A stretch of 64,000 nt of DNA from Jejuia sp040720935 (GTDB lineage: Bacteria; Bacteroidota; Bacteroidia; Flavobacteriales; Flavobacteriaceae): NCBI RefSeq assembly GCF_040720935.1, contig NZ_JBFDAE010000020.1:14186-78185 (forward strand), read 5' to 3'. Position numbers and translations under genes: made by a program. The notes under the pieces were generated by a model that had not been told where the DNA came from, ran no database searches, and saw only the letters and a list, made by a program, of their open reading frames with translations. Below, piece by piece: positions 33,980-43,515 of this stretch (the first letter of the stretch is position 1; every line of letters begins with the position of its first letter).

Positions 33980-36199
33980 TTACACTCTCGATACCTTATC
34001 AATACCATTAATCTTTTTAAGTTTCTCCAATATTTTTTTTAATAATGCTTTGTTTTTTACAACAACCTTAATTTTTCCTGAAAACAAACCATCGTCGGTC
34101 TCAAAACTCAAGCTTTTCATATTGACGTGCATGTTGTCAGAAATAACTTTTGTGATGTCATTTACCAATCCAAGATGGTCTATTCCAGATATGACGATTT
34201 CAGTAGCATATTCTTCCTGTGAAGAATCAATCCATTTTGCCTGCATGATGCGGTAAGCGTAGTTGGATTGTAAACTCAAAGCGTTAGGGCAATTCTTTTT
34301 ATGTACTTTAATACCTTCAGAAACTGTTAAAAATCCAAAAACACTATCGCCTGGAATAGGATTACAACAATTTGATAATTTATAGTCTAGCTTTTCTTCT
34401 TCTTTACCAAAAACTAAGGAATCATAATTAGAAGTAACTTCATCTTTCTCAATGTCTTCTTTAGATATGGTTGGTTTCCTTGCAATTTTATTTTTAATAT
34501 AACTCATTAAGACATTACTTCTAGAGGAAGCAAAATCCTTGAGCATGGCATTGTCTATAGAGCCAATTCCAACACGATAAAATAAATCTAAACTTGTTTT
34601 TAGATTAAAATGACGCACCAAATCGTTGACCGAAGATTCGTTAAGTGTAATTTTTAGTTGTTTCAGTTTGCGTCTTAAAATTTCTTTACCTTCTTCTCCT
34701 ATGGTTTTTCTGTCTTCTCTAAGTGCGGATTTAATTTTTGATCTTGCCCGAGCTGTAGTTGCATAGTTTAACCAGTTGGCGTTTGGTTTTGAGGTTTCTG
34801 AAGTAATAACTTCCACTTGATCGCCACTTTTTAGTTCATGACTTAGTGGTACCAACTTCCCATTCACTCGTGTACCTCGGGTATGCATCCCTATCTCAGT
34901 ATGAATATGGAAAGCAAAATCTAGGGAAGTAGCGCCTATAGGGAGTGATTTTAATTCTCCGTTTGGTGTAAAAACAAATATTTCTTGGGCATATAGATTG
35001 AGTTTAAACTGTTCCACAAAATCTACCGCATTCATCTCATGGTTTTCTAGTGCTTCTTGTAGCCTGCTTATCCAGCTTTCTAAATTATCTTCTTTTTCGC
35101 CTTCTTGCTTATATTTATAATGTGCTGCATAGCCTTTTTCGGCAATTTCGTTCATGCGTTCGCTACGTATTTGCACTTCAACCCAATTGCCTTTAGGTCC
35201 CATAACCGTAATATGCAATGCCTCATAACCGGTTCCTTTAGGCGAAGAAATCCAATCGCGCAGACGGATAGGGTTGGGTCTAAAATGATCGGTTACAATA
35301 GAATATATTTTCCAAGCTAAAAACTTTTCTTCTTCCTCTTTGCATTTATAAATAATTCTAATCGCAAATTTATCATATACCTCATCAAACGCAACGCCTT
35401 GCTTTACCATCTTTCTGCGAATTGAAAATATGGATTTAGGACGTCCTTTAATAGTGTATTCAAAGTTCTCTTTATCTAAAGATTTTCTGATTACCGCACT
35501 AAATTGCTCAATATATTTATCCTGGTCTTCTTTGCTCTCTTTTATTTTATGAAGAATATCTGTATAAACTTCAGGCTCAGTATATTTAAGCGCTAAATCT
35601 TCAAGTTCGGTTTTTATATTATAGAGCCCAATTCTATGCGCCAAAGGTGCGTAAATATATAGCGTCTCTGATGCTATTTTAACCTGTTTGTCAGGTCGCA
35701 TAGCATCCATGGTTTGCATGTTGTGCAACCTATCGGCTATTTTTATGATGATAACGCGAACGTCATCATTTAGCGTCAACAGCATTTTTCTGAAATTTTC
35801 GGCTTGCAAGGATACATCCATATCTTGTTCCTTGCTTAAAGAAGAAATTTTTGTGAGTCCGTCAACAATTCTGGCAACAGTTTCGCCAAATAATTGTTCA
35901 ATATCATCAATGGAATAGTCTTCAGAATCTTCAACCACATCATGAAGAAGTGCAGCGGCAATAGAGGTGGCGTCCAAACCAATTTCCTGCGCTACAATTT
36001 TGGCAACAGCAAGTGGGTGGAAAAGATAGGCTTCCCCAGATTTTCTGCGTTGGGTTTTATGAGCATCCAAGGCAACTTCAAACGCTTTCCTGATGAGTTT
36101 TTTATCATCATCAGAAAGGTTTGTGTAGCTTACTTTAAGTAACTCTTTGTAAGCTTTGGCGATGGCTGCGTTTTCTTTTTCGATTTCTTCTTCAGACAT
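33980..36199 (-). CDS. Bifunctional (p)ppGpp synthetase/hydrolase (RelA/SpoT)
   Basis: A 739-residue protein with the full Rel layout. The HD hydrolase domain (about 45-195) has FHPLAVAKIV and ALLHDVVEDS, whose His and Asp residues bind Mn2+. The synthetase domain (about 230-380) has IKGRPKSIFSIRRKM, FAIRIIY and GYEALHITVMG. TGS (about 400-465: VFTPNGELKSLP...HIHTEIG), zinc-finger-like CCNPIPGD and a C-terminal ACT domain follow. Both active centres look intact, so it should make and degrade (p)ppGpp during starvation. It lies 53 bases behind rdgB and in front of the fur-like gene on the same strand. Confidence 0.96.
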   Translation of the reverse strand: MSEEEIEKENAAIAKAYKELLKVSYTNLSDDDKKLIRKAFEVALDAHKTQRRKSGEAYLFHPLAVAKIVAQEIGLDATSIAAALLHDVVEDSEDYSIDDIEQLFGETVARIVDGLTKISSLSKEQDMDVSLQAENFRKMLLTLNDDVRVIIIKIADRLHNMQTMDAMRPDKQVKIASETLYIYAPLAHRIGLYNIKTELEDLALKYTEPEVYTDILHKIKESKEDQDKYIEQFSAVIRKSLDKENFEYTIKGRPKSIFSIRRKMVKQGVAFDEVYDKFAIRIIYKCKEEEEKFLAWKIYSIVTDHFRPNPIRLRDWISSPKGTGYEALHITVMGPKGNWVEVQIRSERMNEIAEKGYAAHYKYKQEGEKEDNLESWISRLQEALENHEMNAVDFVEQFKLNLYAQEIFVFTPNGELKSLPIGATSLDFAFHIHTEIGMHTRGTRVNGKLVPLSHELKSGDQVEVITSETSKPNANWLNYATTARARSKIKSALREDRKTIGEEGKEILRRKLKQLKITLNESSVNDLVRHFNLKTSLDLFYRVGIGSIDNAMLKDFASSRSNVLMSYIKNKIARKPTISKEDIEKDEVTSNYDSLVFGKEEEKLDYKLSNCCNPIPGDSVFGFLTVSEGIKVHKKNCPNALSLQSNYAYRIMQAKWIDSSQEEYATEIVISGIDHLGLVNDITKVISDNMHVNMKSLSFETDDGLFSGKIKVVVKNKALLKKILEKLKKINGIDKVSRV

Positions 36200-36252
36200 C
36201 GAATAAAAATAATATAATCATGGCAAATAGCCAGTACGGATTTTATATTTTT

Positions 36253-36831
36253 TTAAGAAATTTTATTTAGGAATTCAATGAGCTTTTTTGTGGCTTTTCC
36301 GCGATGCCCAATTTTGTTTTTCAGCTCTAAATCCATTTCAGCAAAAGTTTGCTCGTAACCACCTGGTTTAAAAATGGGGTCATAGCCAAAACCTTGATTT
36401 CCAGATTTAAATGTCGTGATTTTACCTTTACAAATACCGGTATATGTATATTGTTTGTTGTGAAGTTGTAAAGCGATTACGGTTTTAAATTGTGCGTTAC
36501 GATTATCTTTATCCTTTAAATTTTGAAGTAGTAAATCCATGTTATCGTTTGCATCTCTCTGTGCGCCAGCATAACGTGCGGAGTAAACACCAGGTTCTCC
36601 GTTTAAAGTCTCAACCTCTAAACCAGTATCGTCTGCAAAACAATCGTATCCATAATTAGTTTTAACATATACTGCCTTTTGGACGGCGTTACCCTCAATG
36701 GTATTTTGTGTTTCAGGGATATCCTCAAAACAACCAATAGCTTTTAAACTTATTAATTTTATATGCTGCGGAAGTAAAGCTTGTATTTCCTTGAGCTTAT
36801 TTTGATTATGTGTAGCGAAAACAATTTGCAT
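36253..36831 (-). CDS. Non-canonical purine NTP pyrophosphatase (RdgB/HAM1)
   Basis: A 192-residue protein of the expected size. Motifs: FATHNQNKLKEIQ at the N-terminus, FADDTGLEVETLNGEPGVYSARYAG, GFGYDPIF and HRGKATKKL. It hydrolyses ITP, dITP and XTP to monophosphates, keeping damaged purines out of nucleic acids. First gene of the reverse cluster with rel, fur and purA, which share nucleotide metabolism as a theme. Confidence 0.97.
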   Translation of the reverse strand: MQIVFATHNQNKLKEIQALLPQHIKLISLKAIGCFEDIPETQNTIEGNAVQKAVYVKTNYGYDCFADDTGLEVETLNGEPGVYSARYAGAQRDANDNMDLLLQNLKDKDNRNAQFKTVIALQLHNKQYTYTGICKGKITTFKSGNQGFGYDPIFKPGGYEQTFAEMDLELKNKIGHRGKATKKLIEFLNKIS

Positions 36832-36908
36832 ATGGTGCAGTTTTAATTTTCAAAAGTACTATTATAATACTTTATGGGGATTTTATAATTTTTTTATGGT
36901 TTTTGTTA

Positions 36909-36939
36909 TTTGAAGTTGACCTAAAAGTATGTATCTTGG
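36909..36939 (+). promoter_or_regulatory. Promoter of the hibernation factor gene
   Basis: TTTG (36909-36912) and TATCTTGG (36932-36939) are separated by 19 bases, a good match to the Bacteroidetes -33/-7 pattern with one mismatch in the -7 box. The ATG is 33 bases downstream of it. Confidence 0.65.
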
Positions 36940-36971
36940 AATAGAATTTAAACATTAAAAATAAATAGAAT

Positions 36972-37271
36972 ATGACAGTAAATTTTCAATATGTAGGTGT
37001 AGATGTAAGTGAAACATTATCAGCTTTTACAAAGGAAAAATTAGAGAAATTATTTAGTAAGTATGAGTTTTTAATTAGTGCCATGGTGTATTTTAAACAA
37101 GATGGAAAGGAGCATGACGCTGGGAAAATATGTAATATTGAATTGAGTTTGCCAGGGCCAAGAATTTTTGCGACATCAAACGAACATAATTTTGAAGTAT
37201 CTGTTAGAGAAACGATAAGCGATTTAGAAAGACAATTGAAGAAACGCAAAGAAGTGTTTAAGACGCATTAA
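36972..37271 (+). CDS. Ribosome hibernation promoting factor, short form (HPF/RaiA family)
   Basis: A 99-residue protein, the short form without the C-terminal dimerisation domain. Pattern: VGVDVSETLSAFTKEKLEKLFSKY, then CNIELSLPGP and VSVRETISDLERQLKKRKE. It binds the decoding centre of inactive ribosomes during slow growth. It has its own promoter. The start codon is followed at once by a beta strand (TVNFQYVGV), typical of the fold. Confidence 0.92.
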   Translation: MTVNFQYVGVDVSETLSAFTKEKLEKLFSKYEFLISAMVYFKQDGKEHDAGKICNIELSLPGPRIFATSNEHNFEVSVRETISDLERQLKKRKEVFKTH

Positions 37272-37291
37272 AAAAATGAAGGAAGAAAAAA

Positions 37292-37390
37292 TGACGGAAG
37301 ACGGATGACGGATGACAGAGGACGGATGACAGAGGACGGATGACAGAGGACGGATAACAGAAGACAGAAGACAGAAGACAGATGACGGAG
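37292..37390. repeat. Minisatellite of 14-base and 7-base units
   Basis: Tandem copies of GACGGATGACAGAG (three good ones) run into shorter GACAGAA units. It is non-coding and lies between hpf and its terminator. Such polypurine tandem repeats expand and shrink by slippage. Confidence 0.85.
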
Positions 37391-37394
37391 GTAA

Positions 37395-37437
37395 AAAGAT
37401 GGCTGAAAAATTAATTTTTCAGCCATCTTTTTTTTTT
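37395..37437 (+). terminator. Terminator after hpf
   Basis: A 16-base perfect stem AAAGATGGCTGAAAAA / TTTTTCAGCCATCTTT with a TTAA loop and a following T run. Confidence 0.92.
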
Positions 37438-37440
37438 AAA

Positions 37441-37563
37441 CTAAAGACTAAAGACTAAAATGTTCACATCCGGGTAAGAACTGCAAACTGCAACTGCGAC
37501 TGCAAACTTTTTAACACATCCGAGTAAGAACTGCAAACTGAATACTGCAAACTGCAAACTAAT
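37441..37563. repeat. ACTGCAAACTGC-type simple repeat region
   Basis: Contains CTAAAGA repeats, several AACTGCAAACTGC units, and two direct copies of CACATCCG(G/A)GTAAGAACTGC at about 37465 and 37517. No gene. It fills the gap between the convergent hpf and rlmH transcripts. Confidence 0.7.
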
Positions 37564-38037
37564 TCACCTATGGTGATAAGGTTCATTCCTCAAAATAGTG
37601 AACCCTCGATACAGTTGTTCAATAAAAAATAAGCGTATCATTTGATGGGAGAATGTCATTTTTGATAATGCTATTTTTCCTTTTGCTTTTTTATAAACGT
37701 CGTCTGAAAACCCGTAAGGCCCACCAATTACAAAAACAAGTTGTTTGATTCCAGAATTCATGTGTCTTTGCAAATATTCCGAAAAACCGATTGAATCAAA
37801 TTGCTTCCCATTTTCATCTAAAAGAATTAGCGTATCAGCTGGGGCCAATTTTTTCAAAATAAGCTCCCCTTCTTTAACTTTTTGTTCATTTTCACTTAAG
37901 TTTTTTGTTTTTTTTAGATCTGGAATACTATCTAAATCAAAATTGATATAATGGCCTAATCTGTTTTTATAAGTATCAATTAAAGAGATAAGTTCCTTAT
38001 TATCAGTTTTGCCAATTACTAGAAGTTTTATCGTCAT
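37564..38037 (-). CDS. 23S rRNA (pseudouridine1915-N3) methyltransferase RlmH
   Basis: A 157-residue SPOUT methyltransferase of standard length. The SAM-binding knot shows VFVIGGPYGFSDDV and the C-terminus has LSKMTFSHQMIRLFFIEQLYRGFTILRNEPYHH with the last residues YHHR. It methylates pseudouridine 1915 of helix 69 in 70S ribosomes. Single gene on the reverse strand, divergent from nadC. Confidence 0.98.
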   Translation of the reverse strand: MTIKLLVIGKTDNKELISLIDTYKNRLGHYINFDLDSIPDLKKTKNLSENEQKVKEGELILKKLAPADTLILLDENGKQFDSIGFSEYLQRHMNSGIKQLVFVIGGPYGFSDDVYKKAKGKIALSKMTFSHQMIRLFFIEQLYRGFTILRNEPYHHR

Positions 38038-38157
38038 ACTACAAAATTACAATTTCCTTTTTTACGAAATTTATATTTTAAAGCAATAAAACTAAAAAAT
38101 TCGTAATTTAACGTTCCGTTTATTATTTTTGCTCAAATTCTTAAACAGTTTCTTAGT

Positions 38158-39018
38158 ATGATAACCAAAGAATATTTTGAAAAAGAAGTAGCTTTTATTA
38201 TAGAAAATGCTATTAGAGAAGATGTTGGCGATGGAGACCACAGTTCGTTGGCCTGTATTCCAGAAAATGCCCGAGGGAGAGCAAAACTTTTGGTAAAAGA
38301 CAAAGGTGTTATTGCCGGTGTAGCTTTTGCAAAACGTGTTTTTGAGTTTGTAGATAAAAAGCTGAGAGTTGAGATTAAAATTGAAGACGGAACACCCGTT
38401 TCTTATGGAGATGTCGTACTTTATGTTGAAGGCCCCTCTCAATCCATATTAAAAGCAGAACGAACAGTTTTAAATGCCATGCAGCGCATGAGTGCTATTG
38501 CAACCAAAACAAGAGGGTTTGTAGATTTGCTTAAAGGTACAAAAACAAGAATTTTAGATACGCGCAAAACAACTCCAGGTATTCGGGTTTTAGAAAAATG
38601 GGCTGTAAAAATAGGTGGTGGAGACAATCATAGATTTGCTTTATATGATATGATTATGTTAAAAGACAATCATATTGATTTTGCCGGTGGTATTACGAAA
38701 GCTATTGATATGACAAAAAAATATCTTAGCGAAACTGGTAAAGAGCTTCAAATTATGGTTGAAGCCAGAGATTTAACCGAGGTTGAAGAGATTTTACAAA
38801 GTGATGGTATATATCGCATATTGATTGATAATTTTGATTATGAAGACACTAAAAAAGCGGTTGAAATGATAGGCGATAAGTGTCTTACAGAATCTTCTGG
38901 AAACATTAACGAAACTACGGTTAGACACTATGCTGAGTGTGGTGTGAATTATATTTCCTGTGGAGCTTTAACACATTCGGTTCATAATATGGATTTAAGT
39001 TTAAAAGCGGTTAAATAA
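38158..39018 (+). CDS. Nicotinate-nucleotide pyrophosphorylase (quinolinate phosphoribosyltransferase)
   Basis: A 286-residue protein. Signature elements: EDVGDGDHSS near the start, ERTVLNAMQRMSAIAT, TRKTTPGIRVLEKWAVKIGGGDNHRF, and MLKDNHI. It converts quinolinate and PRPP to nicotinate mononucleotide in de novo NAD synthesis. nadA and nadB are not in the window. Separated from the next gene by about 130 bases. Confidence 0.97.
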   Translation: MITKEYFEKEVAFIIENAIREDVGDGDHSSLACIPENARGRAKLLVKDKGVIAGVAFAKRVFEFVDKKLRVEIKIEDGTPVSYGDVVLYVEGPSQSILKAERTVLNAMQRMSAIATKTRGFVDLLKGTKTRILDTRKTTPGIRVLEKWAVKIGGGDNHRFALYDMIMLKDNHIDFAGGITKAIDMTKKYLSETGKELQIMVEARDLTEVEEILQSDGIYRILIDNFDYEDTKKAVEMIGDKCLTESSGNINETTVRHYAECGVNYISCGALTHSVHNMDLSLKAVK

Positions 39019-39152
39019 TAAGGCTTATTTCTTTTTCAGGAATTTGGAATTTTTATTTTTTGTAATTTTATTTCTCAAACAATAGTGCTGTTAATGCTAC
39101 TAATTTTTTAACTTGCATGGTATAACTTCTACCTGAAAATTATTAGCAATTA

Positions 39153-40091
39153 ATGGCAAAACCCATCCGCGACAGATTAGATACTATTCCTGTAGTAAAT
39201 ATTTTAGTCAGGCTTTTAGAAAACATCAAACTACCTGGTCTTGAGGGCTTATCTTTATATGATTTATTAGAACTATATGCAACAGGAATTGTTAAAGGAG
39301 CCGTAACCACAAGGGCAAGTGCCATTGCGTTTAGTTTTTTTACGGCACTATTTCCTTTTTTGTTGTTCGTACTTATCGTTATTCCATACATACCCATAGA
39401 TGGTTTTAAATTAGAATTTCTTGAGTTTTTAGAATCGTTTTTACCACCAACAACATCCGATTTTTTCTTTGAAAATATTTTTGGAAATATAGAGCAGACC
39501 AAAAGAGGGGGCTTACTGTCTTCAGTTTTTATATTGTCCATTGCACTTATGGCAAATGGGGTAAATGCAGTATTTTCTGGTTTTGAAAATTCGTATCATG
39601 AGCAACTAACCCGTAACGTTTTTAAACAATATATTTTTGCATTGGGCATTGCATTGATATTGGCTTTTCTTTTGATATTGACTATCGCGGTATTAGGTTA
39701 TTTTCAAATTTATGTGATAGAAGAAGCATTATGGTTTTTTAGAAATAGAGGCTATGATGTAGATGCCGATGGCGTTTTCTGGTTCGATATAGCTAAATAC
39801 GTGTTTTTCGTAATTATGGTTTACTTAGCTACTGCTACACTTTATTACTTTGGAACAAAAGAAGGAAGGGAGTCAAAATTTTTCTCGGTAGGTGCGTTGT
39901 TTACAACACTTTTAATCATATTGACATCTTATTTATTCGGAATTTATATTGAGAATTTTAGCCAATACAATAAACTTTACGGTTCTATTGGTGCGCTATT
40001 GATATTACTGTTCTATTTGTGGATGAATTCTAATATTTTACTTCTAGGTTATGAATTAAATGCATCTATAAATAAACTACGAAAGCGTTAA
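39153..40091 (+). CDS. YihY/BrkB-family membrane protein
   Basis: A 312-residue protein with six membrane helices. Family marks: RASAIAFSFFTALFPFLLF in the first helix pair, and the C-terminal YGSIGALLILLFYLWMNSNILLLGYELNA. Early members were misnamed ribonuclease BN; the true role is unknown, possibly transport. The charged loop between helices 2 and 3 holds RGGLLSSVF. Seven bases separate it from priA, so they probably form one transcript. Confidence 0.92.
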   Translation: MAKPIRDRLDTIPVVNILVRLLENIKLPGLEGLSLYDLLELYATGIVKGAVTTRASAIAFSFFTALFPFLLFVLIVIPYIPIDGFKLEFLEFLESFLPPTTSDFFFENIFGNIEQTKRGGLLSSVFILSIALMANGVNAVFSGFENSYHEQLTRNVFKQYIFALGIALILAFLLILTIAVLGYFQIYVIEEALWFFRNRGYDVDADGVFWFDIAKYVFFVIMVYLATATLYYFGTKEGRESKFFSVGALFTTLLIILTSYLFGIYIENFSQYNKLYGSIGALLILLFYLWMNSNILLLGYELNASINKLRKR

Positions 40092-40097
40092 TGATTT

Positions 40098-42548
40098 ATG
40101 GATTATTTTATAGATGTTATCATACCAATACCTCTTCAAAAACTATTTACGTATAGTATTACTCCGGCAGAAGCAGATTATTTAAAAAAAGGAATGCGTG
40201 TTTCTGTGCCTTTCGGAAAATCAAAAATTTATACAGGTTTAGTGTATAGAATTCATAATGAAGCACCTTTGGTTTATGACGCAAAAGACATCCATCAAAT
40301 ATTAGATGAAAGTCCGCTTGTAAATGAAATTCAACTAAAGTTCTGGGAATGGATTTCAAACTATTACATGTGCACCATGGGCGATGTGATGAGGGCTGCT
40401 CTACCAAGTGCTTTTATTTTAGAAAGCGAAACGGTAATTACCAAAACCAAAGAACAGCTCAATGATGTAGATTTGAAAGATGATGAGTTTCTGGTGTATG
40501 AAGCTTTATACCATCAGTCCTCATTAAAAATTCAAGATGTAATGAGCATTTTGGATAAAAAAACGGTGCTGCCAGTTATTAAAAGATTAATTGAAAAAAA
40601 TGCCATTTCTGTTCAAGAAGAAGTTTATGAAAAATATAAGCCAAAGTTGGTGCGCTATGTAAAGTTGCACGCTAATTTTTCTTCAGAAAAAAATCTTCAA
40701 AATTTATTGGAAGCATTAAGCAGGGCACCAAAACAGCGAGAAGTTGTGATGACGTTGTTTTCTATTTCGGCTAAAACAAAAAAGCCCGTAAAGGTTTCTG
40801 ATTTATCTGCGGAAAGTGATGCTTCAAGTTCAATTATAAAAGCATTAATTGAAAAAGGTGTTTTAGAAGACTATCATATCCAAAAAGATCGCGTTGAATT
40901 TTCAGGTGATGCCAATGAAGATTCAAAAGCACTAAACGAATATCAAGAAAAAGCATTGGCAGAGATAAAATCAGAATTTGAAACACATCATACCACATTA
41001 TTACATGGCGTAACTTCCTCTGGAAAAACCGAAATTTATGTAAAGCTTATTGAAGATGTTTTAAATTCAGGGAAACAAGTATTGTATTTATTACCAGAAA
41101 TTGCATTAACCACGCAATTGGTTGGTCGTTTGCAAAATTACTTTGGGGAGAAAGTAGCTGTCTTTCATTCTAAATATTCATCTCATGAACGTGTTGAGGC
41201 TTGGTATAATGTACTGGCAAATTCCCAAAAAGCGCAAATAGTTTTAGGAGCGCGTTCCTCAATATTTTTACCTTTTAAAAATTTAGGATTAATTATAGTA
41301 GATGAAGAACACGAACAATCCTTCAAACAATTTGATCCCGCACCACGTTATCACGCTAGGGATTCGGCTATAGTTTTAGCGCATATGCACAATGCAAAAG
41401 CGTTGTTGGGTTCTGCAACGCCCAGTTTAGAAAGTTACTTTAATGCGCAACAACAACGTTATGGTTTTGTTGAGCTGAACCATCGTTTTAACAATGTGTT
41501 GATGCCAGAAATAGAACTGGTGGATATTAAAGACAAGCATAAACGAAAACTCATGAAAGGGCATTTTAGCGACAGTCTTATTGAAGAAATGAGAGAGACG
41601 CTCGCTGAAGGCAACCAGATTATTCTGTTTCAAAACCGCAGAGGTTTTTCGCCAATCATAGAATGTCATACTTGCGGACATGCACCACAGTGTCCAAACT
41701 GTGATGTAAGTTTAACGTATCATCAATATAGAGATCAACTACGTTGTCATTATTGTGGGTATAATACTGGAATGTTAAAAAGCTGTAGTGCTTGCGGCAG
41801 TCCGGAATTGGATAATAAAGGTTTTGGAACCGAGCAAATAGAGGAAGAGGTAAAGGTGTTGTTTCCTGATACTAAAGTAGCACGTATGGATTTAGATACC
41901 ACCCGTGGTAAATATGGATACGAAAAAATAATTACTGCTTTTGAGCAACAGGAAGTAGGTATTTTAGTGGGCACACAAATGCTGACCAAAGGTTTGGATT
42001 TTAGAAATGTAAAATTGGTTGGTGTAATGAATGCAGATAACATGTTGAACTTTCCAGATTTTAGAGCACACGAGCGTAGTTTTCAACTTATTATGCAAGT
42101 ATCGGGTAGAGCAGGAAGAACCGATAAGCGCGGAAAGGTTTTGGTGCAGACCTATAATCCGTTTCATAACATTTTGCAGCAGGTGTCTTCGAATAATTAT
42201 GAGGCAATGTTCAAGGAACAGATGGATGATCGGTTTAATTATAAATATCCGCCAGTTTACAAGCAGATAAAAATCACCTTAAAACATAAGGATTATAATC
42301 GCGTAGAAACTGCATCTATTTGGTTGGCAAAATCGTTACGATTAGTTTTTGGGGATAATGTATTGGGACCAGAATCGCCTCCTGTATCAAGAATTCGTAA
42401 TCAATTCTATAAAAATATTTTAATCAAAATTCCGAAGAAACAATCTTTATCAAAAACAAAAGAAGCCATTATTAAAATTAATAATAGCTTCTTTAATGTA
42501 AAAGATTTTCGGTCGGTTAAAATAATTTTAAATGTCGATAACTTCTAA
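40098..42548 (+). CDS. Primosomal protein N' (PriA helicase)
   Basis: An 816-residue replication restart helicase. N-terminal DNA-binding domain (DVIIPIPLQKLFTYSI), Walker A GVTSSGKT at 304-311, Walker B DEEH, helicase motifs HARDSA and LLGSATPSLESY, and paired zinc-binding Cys clusters (CHTCGH, CPNCD, CHYCGY, CSACGS) inside the helicase core. GRAGR and the motif VLVGTQMLTKG follow. It loads the replisome at stalled forks. The gene follows the BrkB-family gene and converges with the response regulator behind two hairpins. Confidence 0.97.
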   Translation: MDYFIDVIIPIPLQKLFTYSITPAEADYLKKGMRVSVPFGKSKIYTGLVYRIHNEAPLVYDAKDIHQILDESPLVNEIQLKFWEWISNYYMCTMGDVMRAALPSAFILESETVITKTKEQLNDVDLKDDEFLVYEALYHQSSLKIQDVMSILDKKTVLPVIKRLIEKNAISVQEEVYEKYKPKLVRYVKLHANFSSEKNLQNLLEALSRAPKQREVVMTLFSISAKTKKPVKVSDLSAESDASSSIIKALIEKGVLEDYHIQKDRVEFSGDANEDSKALNEYQEKALAEIKSEFETHHTTLLHGVTSSGKTEIYVKLIEDVLNSGKQVLYLLPEIALTTQLVGRLQNYFGEKVAVFHSKYSSHERVEAWYNVLANSQKAQIVLGARSSIFLPFKNLGLIIVDEEHEQSFKQFDPAPRYHARDSAIVLAHMHNAKALLGSATPSLESYFNAQQQRYGFVELNHRFNNVLMPEIELVDIKDKHKRKLMKGHFSDSLIEEMRETLAEGNQIILFQNRRGFSPIIECHTCGHAPQCPNCDVSLTYHQYRDQLRCHYCGYNTGMLKSCSACGSPELDNKGFGTEQIEEEVKVLFPDTKVARMDLDTTRGKYGYEKIITAFEQQEVGILVGTQMLTKGLDFRNVKLVGVMNADNMLNFPDFRAHERSFQLIMQVSGRAGRTDKRGKVLVQTYNPFHNILQQVSSNNYEAMFKEQMDDRFNYKYPPVYKQIKITLKHKDYNRVETASIWLAKSLRLVFGDNVLGPESPPVSRIRNQFYKNILIKIPKKQSLSKTKEAIIKINNSFFNVKDFRSVKIILNVDNF

Positions 42549-42555
42549 TGAAATA

Positions 42556-42606
42556 GAAATTTGCAAGCAAATTTCGTAATTGAATTAGTCCCGACGAAGG
42601 TCGGGA
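42556..42606. repeat. Two hairpins between convergent genes (REP-like)
   Basis: GAAATTTGC-AA-GCAAATTTC (42556-42575) and TCCCGAC-GAAG-GTCGGGA (42589-42606). The second belongs to the TCCCGA/TCGGGA palindrome family also seen at 24217 and 45561. Probably a terminator region for both flanking genes. Confidence 0.65.
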
Positions 42607-42620
42607 TTACATCAATGCTT

Positions 42621-43316
42621 CTAAATATTATTTAAAGCATCAACCAGTTGTGTCTTCTTATTTCTACTTAAAGGAATTTCGTAAGCACCAACTTCAACAT
42701 TCTTACTGTTAAATCTGTCTATTTTATCGAGATTAACAATATAAGATTTGTGAATTCTTAAAAATTTGTTTTCGGGCAATTCTGCCTCAAAAGCTTTCAT
42801 TGTAGAAAGTACAACTAAGCTTGTTTCTTCGGTAACTAATTTTACGTAATCACCAAGAGCTTCAATCCATTTAATGTCCTTAATATATACTTTACGTTTT
42901 TTAAGGTTGCTCTTTACAAAAATATGTTCACCTTCTTCCTCATGGAAATCCAGAGTTAATTTATGCTGTTCAAGAGCTTTTTCTACAGATGTGTTAAAGC
43001 GTTCTCTGGTAATTGGTTTGTGTAAATAATCGGTAGCATCATAATTAAATGCCTTAAAAGCATATTCGGTTTTACCGGTTACAAAGATAATTTGGGGTTT
43101 TTTGTTTAATACGTCTAAAAGTTCAAAACCATTTAGCACTGGCATTTCAATGTCTAAAAAGATTAAGTCAACTTGATGCGTATTTAAACCATTTTTTGTT
43201 TCGAGCGCACTACTATACTCAGCAATCAAATTTAGAGCCGGATGATTTTCCACCAGCTTAACAATTGAAAGCCTTTGTATCGCGGAGTCATCTACTACTA
43301 CACAGTTTAAAGTCAT
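42621..43316 (-). CDS. LytTR-family response regulator
   Basis: A 231-residue protein. The N-terminal receiver (about 3-120) has the acidic pair VDD, phospho-acceptor Asp55 (LIFLDIEMP), TGK and the KP motif YLHKPI. The C-terminal LytTR DNA-binding domain (about 135-231) shows VKIKDIKWIEALGDYVKL-like order and FLRIHKSYIVNLDKI. It acts in the cytoplasm as a transcription factor. The matching kinase is not adjacent, so its signal is unknown. It is divergent from rpsF. Confidence 0.93.
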   Translation of the reverse strand: MTLNCVVVDDSAIQRLSIVKLVENHPALNLIAEYSSALETKNGLNTHQVDLIFLDIEMPVLNGFELLDVLNKKPQIIFVTGKTEYAFKAFNYDATDYLHKPITRERFNTSVEKALEQHKLTLDFHEEEGEHIFVKSNLKKRKVYIKDIKWIEALGDYVKLVTEETSLVVLSTMKAFEAELPENKFLRIHKSYIVNLDKIDRFNSKNVEVGAYEIPLSRNKKTQLVDALNNI

Positions 43317-43454
43317 AACATTTATATTATTTCGGTTAAGATATCGACAATAGTACGATATTTTCGGTTAAAAACCAAAAAACATCGTTAAAGTGTCTTT
43401 TTTAACATATTCTTAACATTTAAAACCTGCTATTAATTAAGTGTTTAAAAAGTG

Positions 43455-43484
43455 TTGTAATATAGAATAAAATAGTTATTTTTG
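43455..43484 (+). promoter_or_regulatory. Promoter of the rpsF-rpsR-rplI operon
   Basis: TTG (43455-43457), 19-base spacer, TATTTTTG (43477-43484): an ideal Bacteroidetes promoter. The leader to the rpsF ATG is about 30 bases. Confidence 0.85.
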
Positions 43485-43515
43485 CACCCAATTTTTAACA
43501 ATAAATTAGATTTTT

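Noticed and set aside
37441..37563. Possible CRISPR array from repeated ACTGCAAACTGC words
   Set aside because: Units are irregular, too short and have no spacers; no cas genes are present.
38092..38442. 116-residue reverse frame over the nadC start
   Set aside because: Shadow of nadC; low-complexity Phe/Asn/Lys content and no start context.
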